The translations under genes were made by a program, and so were the position numbers. From contig JBBKWX010000254.1 in NCBI GenBank assembly GCA_037969175.1, positions 1 to 47,621 on the forward strand: DNA of 47,621 nt. Direction: 5' to 3'. This document shows, one piece after another, positions 33,708 to 41,113 of this stretch (within the stretch, counting starts at the first letter, position 1; each line of letters begins with the position of its first letter). Source of the stretch: JBBKWX01 sp037969175 (GTDB lineage Bacteria > Bacteroidota > Bacteroidia > AKYH767-A > JBBKVM01). The notes below the pieces were generated by a model, which was not told the DNA's origin, made no database searches, and saw only the letters and a program-made list of their open reading frames with translations.

Positions 33708-34541
33708 CTATTTGATGTCAAGGGAAGCATGCCCACCCAATTGACCATCAACATAAATATCAAGTCGGTATAAATCTTTCTTTAATTTTTTATCAAATGC
33801 AATTGAAGTTTGAATATCCGTATCCTTTAAATTATAATCAAAGTTCATGTTGGAAGTTATCATATTAGTATTCAGATCAGGAGTTTTCGATCCTTTACAG
33901 ATCTTGCCTTTAGAATCACTAAGTATGAAGTAAATATTTCTATTCCCGGCCACAGCTAACTGATTAGATGTCAAGCTGAAATTTATTTCCAATTCATTTG
34001 CTTTCTTCACCGAATTCAAAGCGGTCCTGGATTTATTACAAACCTTGTAGCTGGTATAATTGATATTAACCGGACTTATAGTTCTTGCATTTGCTTTTAA
34101 AGACTCGTATTGATGAATCTCTTTATTCAAGTTATTGATCTCATTTTTCTGAACTTCAAGCAAGGAAGCTGTGAACTCAGGAATGAGGTTGTCAGGCATA
34201 GATCTATTTTGCAACGAACTTATCTCTAAATCTTTAAGATTTAATTTCTGTTCAAGATAGCGAGCTGAATTCTTAGAATTTTTATATTCTATAGCTAACA
34301 AATCTAACTCGGATCTTAACTCTTTTTCTTCTATATCCTTAGATTTCAATAGTTTTTGAGTCTTATCAAGTTTCTTATCGCTGAGTAATTTTACTGCTAA
34401 TAAAGAATCCGATTTAAGCTTTTCAATTTCTGTGAAGCTGCTCAAATTTTCATTTGATGTTGCAAAATGAATGTTCAGACAAACAGATGCGAAGAGAGCC
34501 CCGCCCATTGTCAATAAACCGATATGTTTTGCCATACTCAT
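33708..34541 (-). CDS. Membrane-anchored coiled-coil protein of unknown function
   Basis: 277 residues. An N-terminal hydrophobic segment (HIGLLTMGGALFASVCLNIHF, shown here without flanks) acts as signal anchor. A long charged coiled coil follows (about 35-150; KLKSDSLLAVKLLSDKK, KELRSELDLLAIEYKN, EVQKNEINNLNKEI). The C-terminal domain (about 160-277) is beta-rich, with LEINFSLTSNQLAVAGNRNIY and YRLDIYVDGQLGGHASLDIK. Such architecture suits a periplasmic spanning protein. The ATG overlaps the stop of the OmpA-like lipoprotein gene (ATGA). Family not recognised; a joint envelope role with the OmpA lipoprotein is inferred from coupling. Confidence 0.85.
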   Translation of the reverse strand: MSMAKHIGLLTMGGALFASVCLNIHFATSNENLSSFTEIEKLKSDSLLAVKLLSDKKLDKTQKLLKSKDIEEKELRSELDLLAIEYKNSKNSARYLEQKLNLKDLEISSLQNRSMPDNLIPEFTASLLEVQKNEINNLNKEIHQYESLKANARTISPVNINYTSYKVCNKSRTALNSVKKANELEINFSLTSNQLAVAGNRNIYFILSDSKGKICKGSKTPDLNTNMITSNMNFDYNLKDTDIQTSIAFDKKLKKDLYRLDIYVDGQLGGHASLDIK

Positions 34542-35215
34542 TTTCCTTGATTGATAGGAGTATTTGATATGCCAGAACTCAATGTTGATTTAGGACTTAG
34601 AATTATTTCAGTCCTTCTGTTTCTTGCTCTTCCCTCGGTGCTCGAATTGGATGATACAGGGTGATATTCAGATTTTCCTGAAGCATTCAGACGGCTTCCC
34701 GGAATTTTGTATTCCTGATTCAGTATCCTGACAATGCTGATAGCGCGTGCTGCACTCAAATCCCAATTATCTTTATACTGGGATGTCTTGATGGGGAGAT
34801 TATCTGTATGTCCTTCAACAAGAATATCAATGTCAGGATAACTTGTCAAAACATTAGCAACTTTCTTAAGAGCTTCACGACCTTTTTCTTCAACCGATGC
34901 ACTTGCACTTTTGAAAAGCAACTTATCGTTCATGGAAACATACACCTTTCCATCTTTGCTCATCACAGTAAGTTCATCAGAATTAAATCCGGGTAGAGCA
35001 TTGATCAAACTACTGTTCAACAAAGCAACCAGAGAATCCTGATAGCTCATTTTCAGATTGTTTACCTCAGTCTTTAAATTATCTCTTTCTTGTGCCACCT
35101 GCTTATAGCGCTTAGAAGCAAAGAGATCTTTATTGTTTTTTGAACAACCGGATGACAGAATAATAAATGCTAATAGAAATAAGGTGATTTTAGACTTAAA
35201 AAAAGTGAGATTCAT
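34538..35215 (-). CDS. OmpA-family peptidoglycan-binding lipoprotein
   Basis: 225 residues. Lipoprotein signal with lipobox LSSGC (Cys24), then a short coiled coil (about 38-65), then an OmpA C-terminal domain (about 80-215) with the usual markers: VEGHTDNLPI, DNWDLSAARA and GRARNRRTEIIL, where the Asp and Arg bind diaminopimelate in the cell wall. There is no N-terminal beta barrel, so it links a membrane to peptidoglycan as Pal does. A gap of 80 bp separates it from the upstream histidine kinase, and that gap contains four TTTAAT motifs at 11-bp spacing. Coupled by ATGA to the downstream coiled-coil gene. Confidence 0.92.
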   Translation of the reverse strand: MNLTFFKSKITLFLLAFIILSSGCSKNNKDLFASKRYKQVAQERDNLKTEVNNLKMSYQDSLVALLNSSLINALPGFNSDELTVMSKDGKVYVSMNDKLLFKSASASVEEKGREALKKVANVLTSYPDIDILVEGHTDNLPIKTSQYKDNWDLSAARAISIVRILNQEYKIPGSRLNASGKSEYHPVSSNSSTEGRARNRRTEIILSPKSTLSSGISNTPINQGK

Positions 35216-35252
35216 GAACGGTCTTTGATTTCGGTTGTAAATATCAACAACC

Positions 35253-35296
35253 CCTATTAAAAACCTATTAAACCAACATTAAAAGCAAATTAAAAT
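35253..35296 (-). promoter_or_regulatory. Putative response-regulator operator: four TTTAAT direct repeats at 11-bp period
   Basis: On the plus strand ATTAAA occurs at 35256-35261, 35267-35272, 35278-35283 and 35289-35294, exactly 11 bp apart; on the coding (minus) strand these are TTTAAT. Two copies extend to CCTATTAAA. Winged-helix OmpR/PhoB regulators bind direct repeats spaced 11 bp. The array sits 38 bp upstream of the OmpA-lipoprotein ATG, directly after the histidine kinase stop. Confidence 0.55.
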
Positions 35297-36660
35297 CACA
35301 CTACAGGCAAGCTAATTGAAAAGATAGCACCGGGTTCATTTTTTGATTCCAGGATCAAGTCACCACTATGTAACTCTATGATCTTTTGAGTCAGTGACAA
35401 GCCCAGACCATGACCTTTCACATTTCTGTTTTGTTCAGCCCGGTAAAATGGTTCAAAGATCTTATGTTGATCGGTCTCACTCACCCCAGTACCAAAATCT
35501 TCAAATTTGATCACTGTCTCATTTTCCTTAAATCCTATGCGAACCTCGACTGGTTTTCCGGAACTAAATTTTATTCCATTATCAATCAAGTTTTGAAAGG
35601 CAGTTCTCAAAAGCAATTCATTTCCATAGACCAGTAATTGATCTTCTGAGTCAGGTTCTGATTCAAAGTCTATATTGATCCTGGCTTCAGGATAATTTTT
35701 TAATACATCAGCCCTTGATTGCCAGAGAATTTCATCTACACGGAGCTCTTTCATTTTTATTCCTGCCTTATCCTGACTTGCTCTGGTCATATCCAGAAGT
35801 CCATTAGATAAAGCAGTTAGATGCTTAATATCTTCAAGGACGGATTGAATCACTTGTCGATATTCATCATCCGTTCTGGTCTTCATAAGTATGACTTCAA
35901 GTTGCCCGGTAACAGATGTAAGTGGAGTTCTCAACTCATGTGAGGCATTTGAGACAAAGCCTTTTTGAATTTCAAATGATTCTTGCAAACGACCAAGCAT
36001 GCGATTGAATGTATTAGCCAGATGAGCTACTTCATCTGTGCCATTACCGGTATCAACTCTTGCATTCAAATTTGATGCGGATATCTTTTCTACTTGGTTG
36101 ACTACAGATAAAACAGGTTTCATTGCTCTACCTGAAAAGAACCATCCTGCGGGTACAGAAATAGCTAAAGAAATAAAGAAGACCAGGATCAATATCGTTC
36201 TCAGATTTTGAAGCTTTGATACTCCATACTTGTCAAAAGCAGATACCATAACCACAAACCTGTTATATCTGTCGGTAAAGAGTATTCCTACAACATCCCT
36301 TTCCCTATCCCTAAAGTGAATCCCATTCTCCAGTCTTACTTTATTCAGAATATTTTTTGAATAAACAACTACGCTGTCTTCACTACTGTCATATATCTCC
36401 TGATTGAGATAATTATAGATGGTCACCCTTTCATCGACTATCGAAATATTGCTTTTATCTATGATCTTGAGAAGTTCTTTGTCAATCTCCTCAACTTCGA
36501 TAAGCAACCGAGCTGTAGAAATGGCTTTATCTTTTAGCCTGGCACCGAATTCTGTTCTTCTGTAATCTGAGTGGATATAATAGATCGCCACAGATGACAA
36601 GATGAGGATCAGAGCAACCAATCCTGAAAATTGTATTGTCAAGCGGCTCCTGATCTTCAT
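35296..36660 (-). CDS. Two-component sensor histidine kinase (HAMP, HisKA, HATPase)
   Basis: 454 residues. TM1 at about 8-28, a periplasmic sensor of about 125 residues (31-155), TM2 at about 154-175, a HAMP domain (176-228; PVLSVVNQVEKISASNLNARV), HisKA with His241 in SHELRTPLTSVTGQLE, and an HATPase domain with FQNLIDNGIKFSSGK (N box), FEDFGTGVSETDQHKIFEPF and KGHGLGLSLTQKIIELHSG. This is the classic CusS/ArlS-like transmembrane kinase. The ATG overlaps the regulator's stop by ATGA, so regulator and kinase are coupled. The sensed signal is unknown; downstream envelope genes suggest cell-envelope status. Confidence 0.94.
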   Translation of the reverse strand: MKIRSRLTIQFSGLVALILILSSVAIYYIHSDYRRTEFGARLKDKAISTARLLIEVEEIDKELLKIIDKSNISIVDERVTIYNYLNQEIYDSSEDSVVVYSKNILNKVRLENGIHFRDRERDVVGILFTDRYNRFVVMVSAFDKYGVSKLQNLRTILILVFFISLAISVPAGWFFSGRAMKPVLSVVNQVEKISASNLNARVDTGNGTDEVAHLANTFNRMLGRLQESFEIQKGFVSNASHELRTPLTSVTGQLEVILMKTRTDDEYRQVIQSVLEDIKHLTALSNGLLDMTRASQDKAGIKMKELRVDEILWQSRADVLKNYPEARINIDFESEPDSEDQLLVYGNELLLRTAFQNLIDNGIKFSSGKPVEVRIGFKENETVIKFEDFGTGVSETDQHKIFEPFYRAEQNRNVKGHGLGLSLTQKIIELHSGDLILESKNEPGAIFSISLPVV

Positions 36661-37340
36661 TCAGATTCCCTTAAAATATATCCCATACCTATCTGGGTAT
36701 GGATCAATTTATGTTCAAATTCCTTATCAACTTTTTTTCTTAAAAAGTTGACATATACATCAATTACATTGGTTCCGGTCTCAAATGTTATGTCCCAGAT
36801 CTGCTCGGCTATCTCAACACGATTGACAACTCTGCCTTTGTTTTTCATAAAAAATTCCAACAAGGCAAATTCTTTTGCTGTCAAATCTATTCTTTTATCG
36901 CCGCGTTTAACCATTTTAGTATCCAGATCCATTTCCAGATCTGCAACCCGCAGCAGGTTACTTTGATTGTTTTGTCCTGAATTACTCCTTTTTAGTAGGG
37001 ATCTCAGCCTGGCCAAAAGTTCTCTGAATTCAAAAGGTTTTAATAAATAGTCATCAGCTCCTGATTCAAATCCGCTAAGTTTATCTTCAGTGGTTCCCAA
37101 AGCAGTAAGCATTAAAACGGGAATATGTTCATTGGTCTGTCTTAATTTTTTGCATAACTCAAATCCATTGATCCTTGGTAGGTTCACATCCATGATGATG
37201 GCATCGAAAATACCTTGGGTGGCGATGCGTAATCCAAGTTCCCCATCAAAGGCAACCTGAGTTTGAAATCCGTTTTCTTCCAGTCCCCGACGAATAAACT
37301 CAACAACTTTGGGTTCGTCTTCTATAATTAAGATATGCAT
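36657..37340 (-). CDS. OmpR-family response regulator
   Basis: 227 residues. Receiver domain with acidic pair in IIEDEP, phospho-acceptor Asp51 in IIMDVNLPRING, Thr in LMLTALG and Lys in YLLKPFEF; linker; winged-helix DNA-binding domain (about 128-225) with LTAKEFALLEFFMKNKG, VNRVEIAEQIWD, TNVIDVYVNFLRKKVD and IGMGYILRE. First gene of a regulator-kinase pair. A TAACTTTG box ends six bases before the ATG. Likely binds 11-bp-spaced direct repeats; candidates lie at 35253-35296. Confidence 0.94.
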   Translation of the reverse strand: MHILIIEDEPKVVEFIRRGLEENGFQTQVAFDGELGLRIATQGIFDAIIMDVNLPRINGFELCKKLRQTNEHIPVLMLTALGTTEDKLSGFESGADDYLLKPFEFRELLARLRSLLKRSNSGQNNQSNLLRVADLEMDLDTKMVKRGDKRIDLTAKEFALLEFFMKNKGRVVNRVEIAEQIWDITFETGTNVIDVYVNFLRKKVDKEFEHKLIHTQIGMGYILRESE

Positions 37341-37345
37341 TAAGG

Positions 37346-37353
37346 CAAAGTTA
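37346..37353 (-). promoter_or_regulatory. -7 promoter element (TAACTTTG) of the OmpR-type regulator
   Basis: TAACTTTG on the minus strand, ending six bases before the ATG at 37340, so the transcript would start at or next to the start codon. No -33 TTG at standard distance. Confidence 0.45.
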
Positions 37354-37479
37354 TTTAATAGATCATAATAAACGCTATTTTCTAAATTGTTTAGAATAAA
37401 CCCAAATGAGATTAAACTATTCCTTTTTCAATTTGTCATAGGTATGAAAAACGATAAAAAATCTTAAATCAAAATACTT

Positions 37480-38331
37480 ATGAAAACTATGAAACTATTA
37501 TCCCGAATCCCAATTCTACTTACAGCAGTAGCCGTTTTCAGCTTTACTTCATGTAAGAAAGATAATGATGAATTAAGCAATTCAACTGATTCTGAACTTG
37601 CAGTATATAGATCGGCATCTCAAGATTTTGAGCAGTCAGAGGATCTGGGTAACAATATAGATCTATTATCCGATGAAGCAGCACGTGGACATTTTGGTCC
37701 CGGGCACAACCAGGGAATGTTAAGTCCCTGTGCAACGGTTACACATGATACTATTAGCGTACCTCATATTTTAACAATTGATTTCGGCCCTGTTAATTGT
37801 CAGGGCATTGATGGTAAATGGCGCAGAGGTATGATAGTGATCTCGTATTCAGGTCATTATTTTGATCCGGGATCAACACGTAGTTTAAGTTTTCAGAATT
37901 TTTACGTGAATGATAACCACATAGAAGGGACTAGGACTGTTACGAATAATGGATTGAATTCTAATGGGAATATGAATTGGAATATCGATGTCATTAATTT
38001 CAAAATTACAAAACCAAGCGGTGTTTGGCATGAAAGAAATAGCAGCAGAATCCGCACAATTATTTCCGGATCCGGAACTCCTACACCTTGGGATGATGTA
38101 TATCTAATTAGTGGTACATCTAATGGCACGAATAGCAATGGTCACAGTATTACAGCAACTATTACCAATGACCTCAGGAAAGAAATGGCCTGTCATTGGA
38201 TCGTAAGTGGAACAGTTGAAATTACACCTTCAAACCGACCAACAAAAATACTGGATTTTGGTTCAGGTGCTTGTGATAATCAAGCGACCATTACTATAAA
38301 CGGAGTTACCCATATTATAACACTGCATTAA
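37480..38331 (+). CDS. Lipoprotein of unknown function
   Basis: 283 residues. Lipoprotein signal ending SFTSC (Cys25) followed by KKDNDE, an acidic stretch that in Bacteroidota often directs surface exposure. The mature part contains GHFGPGHNQGMLSPCATVTH, IDFGPVNCQGIDGKWRRG and ILDFGSGACDNQATITING; the recurring FG.(A)C pattern with three further cysteines suggests a disulfide-bonded beta sandwich. A second in-frame ATG is codon 4. Divergent from the OmpR-type regulator across 139 bp, so it could be regulated by it, though no 11-bp array is seen in that gap. Ends at its own hairpin. Confidence 0.82.
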   Translation: MKTMKLLSRIPILLTAVAVFSFTSCKKDNDELSNSTDSELAVYRSASQDFEQSEDLGNNIDLLSDEAARGHFGPGHNQGMLSPCATVTHDTISVPHILTIDFGPVNCQGIDGKWRRGMIVISYSGHYFDPGSTRSLSFQNFYVNDNHIEGTRTVTNNGLNSNGNMNWNIDVINFKITKPSGVWHERNSSRIRTIISGSGTPTPWDDVYLISGTSNGTNSNGHSITATITNDLRKEMACHWIVSGTVEITPSNRPTKILDFGSGACDNQATITINGVTHIITLH

Positions 38332-38354
38332 CTAAAAATTTATGTTGTGTTTGT

Positions 38355-38388
38355 GAAGCCCTTCGATCTTTTCGAAGGGCTTCTATTT
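38355..38388 (+). terminator. Terminator hairpin after the lipoprotein gene
   Basis: A perfect 12-bp stem (GAAGCCCTTCGA, 38355-38366, with 38372-38383), loop TCTTT, then TATTTT. The stop codon of the convergent J-domain gene begins in its 3' arm; no T tract is present for that direction. Confidence 0.8.
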
Positions 38389-39201
38389 TAAGAAGTAAAT
38401 TAGTAGAAGCAATACAGAAATAAAAATACTATTTACGTTCATTTCTGTTTTATCTTTTCTGTAACTCAATCCCATAATCGATAAGAATCCCATACAAACA
38501 GGGAATAACCATACATTTCTGAACAGATCGAACGCAGGAACAAATTCAACATCTCTGACTTTATATTTTCGCACAACATCAAAAATATTGCTGGATTCAA
38601 TTATCAGACTATCTCCCATAGTTAATATATTCAATGCTTTTGAATGGGGACTGAATTTATGAAATGATGTTTTTACAATTGGAACCGCATTAATCGATAA
38701 AGACAGATCTGTATTTGATCCATCCTTATCATGTATATCACCTATCCCTATAATTCTTTCATGGCTGATTTTTGAAGGAAGCATGAAATCAACCATGAGT
38801 AAGAAAAAAATGATCAATCCAAAAATGTGTATCGAGTAAGAAAGGAAATTTAAAATGGATTTTATTGGACCAATTTCTTCTTCAACAGAATCATTTTCTT
38901 GAGCTTTTTGTTTTTTATATTCTTCGGCTTTTTTTCTGTATTCCGGATCACTTGCTTTTCGCGAATACTTGGGATAAGTATATCTTTCTTGTTCTTCAGA
39001 AACAAATGTAAAGTCAATTGTGAAATTCTTAAAAGTAGTATCGTATGCTGTTTTAATCAATCTGAATTTTTCTGCTGCTTCAGGTGCAGAGTTTAAATCC
39101 GGATGATATAGCTTTGCCAATCGTCTATATGCACGTCTGATCTCGTCCTGATTTGCATCATTTGGTAATTGAAGAATTATTAATGCTTGTTCCCGATTCA
39201 T
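38383..39201 (-). CDS. J-domain (DnaJ) membrane protein
   Basis: 272 residues from ATG 39201. The N-terminal J domain (about 3-60) has helix II basic residues (IRRAYRRLAKLY), the HPD tripeptide at 33-35 and KFRLIKTAYDT, so it should stimulate an Hsp70. A charged linker (EYKKQKAQENDSVEEE) follows, then hydrophobic segments at about 120-145, 225-245 and 255-271. There is no G/F region and no zinc-finger domain, so it is a type III J protein tethered to the membrane. A longer frame from 39243 is rejected because that start lies upstream of the TTG-N18-TATATTTG promoter. Confidence 0.88.
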   Translation of the reverse strand: MNREQALIILQLPNDANQDEIRRAYRRLAKLYHPDLNSAPEAAEKFRLIKTAYDTTFKNFTIDFTFVSEEQERYTYPKYSRKASDPEYRKKAEEYKKQKAQENDSVEEEIGPIKSILNFLSYSIHIFGLIIFFLLMVDFMLPSKISHERIIGIGDIHDKDGSNTDLSLSINAVPIVKTSFHKFSPHSKALNILTMGDSLIIESSNIFDVVRKYKVRDVEFVPAFDLFRNVWLFPVCMGFLSIMGLSYRKDKTEMNVNSIFISVLLLLIYFLK

Positions 39202-39210
39202 AATTATTGA

Positions 39211-39239
39211 CAAATATACAATTGGTATAAAACCTGCAA
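39211..39239 (-). promoter_or_regulatory. Promoter of the J-domain gene (TTG, 18 bp, TATATTTG)
   Basis: On the minus strand TTG (39239-39237) is followed after 18 bp by TATATTTG (39218-39211), the full Bacteroidota -33/-7 arrangement. It ends 9 bases before the ATG at 39201, leaving almost no leader. Confidence 0.7.
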
Positions 39240-39253
39240 TCATTTCCTTTGAT

Positions 39254-39261
39254 TAACTTTG
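39254..39261 (+). promoter_or_regulatory. -7 promoter element (TAACTTTG) of the DsbA-like gene
   Basis: TAACTTTG ends eight bases before ATG 39270, so the leader would be only a few bases. It overlaps the alternative TTG start at 39249, which is therefore rejected. No clear -33. Confidence 0.5.
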
Positions 39262-39269
39262 CATCTCCA

Positions 39270-39917
39270 ATGAATAAGAAAGGAAATTTAGTTTATATTT
39301 TTGATCCACTCTGTGGTTGGTGTTATGGTTTTAGTCCGGTTATTCTGGATTTATATGCCAGAAAGCAGGATGAATACAATTTCATTGTTTTATGCGGAGG
39401 GCTTGCAGTTTTTGATCGTGCGCTACCTATTGAAGAAGGATATGATTATATAGAACGAGAAATGGAAACAGTTTCGCGTCATACCGGAGTTGTATTTGGC
39501 GAAGAATTTAGAAATATTGTTTCTGAAGGAAGTTATATATATGATTCTTTGCCGGCTTGTAGAGCTATGATTGCTTTTAGAACTTTAAATCCGGGTAAAC
39601 AGATCGAGTTTGCTCATGCATTACACGAAGCACTCTTTTATCATGGAGAAGATCTAAATGACATGGACTTTTTTGTTAGTCTTGCAGATGAATTTGGGTG
39701 CGACCCATATGAGTTCAATAAACTTTTGACCTCGGAAGATAATTTGAATAAATCGACTGAAGAGTTTCATACTGTATTAAAAATGGGCGTTACAGGATTT
39801 CCTTTTCTTTTTTATGCAGATTTAGAAAAAACAATAGTGTTGAGCAATGGGTACAGTAGTTTCAATGCTGTTTGGAATAAACTAAATGCCATTCAAGATT
39901 ATTCTAAAAAAGAATAG
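39270..39917 (+). CDS. DsbA-family (FrnE-like) thioredoxin-fold protein
   Basis: 215 residues from ATG 39270. The active-site motif is CGWC (Cys15 and Cys18) in FDPLCGWCYGFSP, with the DsbA helical insertion in the middle (about 60-165) and the cis-proline loop VTGFPFLFY near 180. There is no signal peptide, so it is cytoplasmic, like FrnE or 2-hydroxychromene-2-carboxylate-isomerase relatives. It probably acts in thiol redox chemistry or as a glutathione-independent oxidoreductase; the substrate is unknown. It precedes a secreted thioredoxin-fold gene by 27 bp in the same direction. Confidence 0.88.
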   Translation: MNKKGNLVYIFDPLCGWCYGFSPVILDLYARKQDEYNFIVLCGGLAVFDRALPIEEGYDYIEREMETVSRHTGVVFGEEFRNIVSEGSYIYDSLPACRAMIAFRTLNPGKQIEFAHALHEALFYHGEDLNDMDFFVSLADEFGCDPYEFNKLLTSEDNLNKSTEEFHTVLKMGVTGFPFLFYADLEKTIVLSNGYSSFNAVWNKLNAIQDYSKKE

Positions 39918-39944
39918 TTTTAAGATTCTTTCGTTATCAAACCT

Positions 39945-40496
39945 ATGAATATTCTAAAAACATTAAAATTGGTGTTTCTGTTTGGCGTTTTTATGTGCCA
40001 GGGGACAGATATCCAAGCTCAAAATACAAATCCGGTTTTCCCTAAAATGTACACTGAAGATCTGGATGGGAATAAAATCCTACTGCCTGATTTATCTTCA
40101 GGAAAGTTTACACTTTTGGGAATGGCATATAGTAGGAAAGCAGAGGCAGAACTTCAAACCTGGTTAAATCCGATTTATAACAAGTTTATTGCTCAAACCG
40201 GAATGTTCGATTCTTTTTATGATATCCAAGTATTCTTTATTCCAATATTTACCGGAGCTAATCAAGGGGCTTTTGCTACTTCAATTAAACAAGCCAAAGC
40301 CAAAACAGATAAAGAACTCAAGTCACATGTTTTGTTTTATAAAGGAGATATTGAAGAATACAAAGATCTTCTGGATATGGAAAGGGGGGCTCCGGTTTTT
40401 ATAATATTGGATAAGGAAGGAAAGATAGTTTGGAGAACATCAGGATCTTTTTCAGAGCAAAAAATGGAAGAAATTGAAAATATAGTTTCAGAATAA
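39945..40496 (+). CDS. Secreted thioredoxin-fold protein lacking CxxC
   Basis: 183 residues. Signal peptide MNILKTLKLVFLFGVF... cleaved near IQAQN. The mature part looks like the thioredoxin/AhpC fold: FPKMYTEDLDGNKILLPDL, GKFTLLGMAYSRKAEAELQTW where redox proteins would have CxxC, and GAPVFIILDKEGKIVWRTSG with the cis-proline. The active-site cysteines are absent and the mature protein has no cysteine at all, so it cannot do thiol exchange; a binding or assembly-factor role is more likely. Co-directional with the DsbA-like gene; its stop lies two bases from the stop of the convergent lipoprotein gene. Confidence 0.75.
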   Translation: MNILKTLKLVFLFGVFMCQGTDIQAQNTNPVFPKMYTEDLDGNKILLPDLSSGKFTLLGMAYSRKAEAELQTWLNPIYNKFIAQTGMFDSFYDIQVFFIPIFTGANQGAFATSIKQAKAKTDKELKSHVLFYKGDIEEYKDLLDMERGAPVFIILDKEGKIVWRTSGSFSEQKMEEIENIVSE

Positions 40497-40498
40497 AA

Positions 40499-41035
40499 TT
40501 AGAGCCTTTTACCTTTTATTATTTTTTGTTCGCTCTGAAATTTCTCAAGGCTTTTTAGCTTAAAATTGAGATAAATATTATTGCTCCCTTTTGCTGCATA
40601 ATACGTTTTTTCTCCATAATTGAGTTTTCCGCGATCGGCTTCCCAGGTTAAGGCCATCAAGGTATAAAAGCCGTCTCTTCTGTTCAAGGATCCAAAAACT
40701 AAATAATTTGATGGGCCATCATCAAATATCAAGGAAACTCTATTGCCATCTATAACTTTTTCAATTACACATGGAGTCCCTTTTTTAATAATAACTTCTT
40801 CGATTGTTTTGCCGGATTTAATTGTCAAAGTACCTGATTCAGTTGATTTCTCATTTTCGTTTATTTCACCTCTTTTCAGAATGATATCATGAGACACATA
40901 AAATTGAATGTTTTTCAAATCGGTCTCATTCAATTTATATTGCTCCCGAACAGCTTGAGTAAAAGGTGTCATAGGAGAACATGATGCAAATGAGAACACA
41001 ATTAGGATAGCAGTAATTGTCTTTGAAATGTTCAT
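40499..41035 (-). CDS. Small lipoprotein of unknown function
   Basis: 178 residues from ATG 41035; the longest frame starts with TTG 41065 and would bury the signal. Lipobox FSFASC (Cys19). The mature protein is beta-rich with ESGTLTIKSGKTIEEVIIKKGTP, VSLIFDDGPSNYLVFG and GEKTYYAAKGSNNIYLNFKL, and contains one further cysteine. No family recognised. Single gene, with no promoter box or terminator that I can point to. Confidence 0.78.
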   Translation of the reverse strand: MNISKTITAILIVFSFASCSPMTPFTQAVREQYKLNETDLKNIQFYVSHDIILKRGEINENEKSTESGTLTIKSGKTIEEVIIKKGTPCVIEKVIDGNRVSLIFDDGPSNYLVFGSLNRRDGFYTLMALTWEADRGKLNYGEKTYYAAKGSNNIYLNFKLKSLEKFQSEQKIIKGKRL

Positions 41036-41102
41036 ACGAGGATATTTATTGAAAAATATTGTCAATAATCAGACCAAACGACTTTAAGTTATAGATGTTT
41101 TA

Positions 41103-41110
41103 TACATTTG
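41103..41110 (+). promoter_or_regulatory. -7 promoter element (TACATTTG) of the acyltransferase gene
   Basis: TACATTTG ends three bases before ATG 41114, so the mRNA is probably leaderless. It overlaps the alternative TTG start at 41108. Confidence 0.45.
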
Positions 41111-41113
41111 AGA

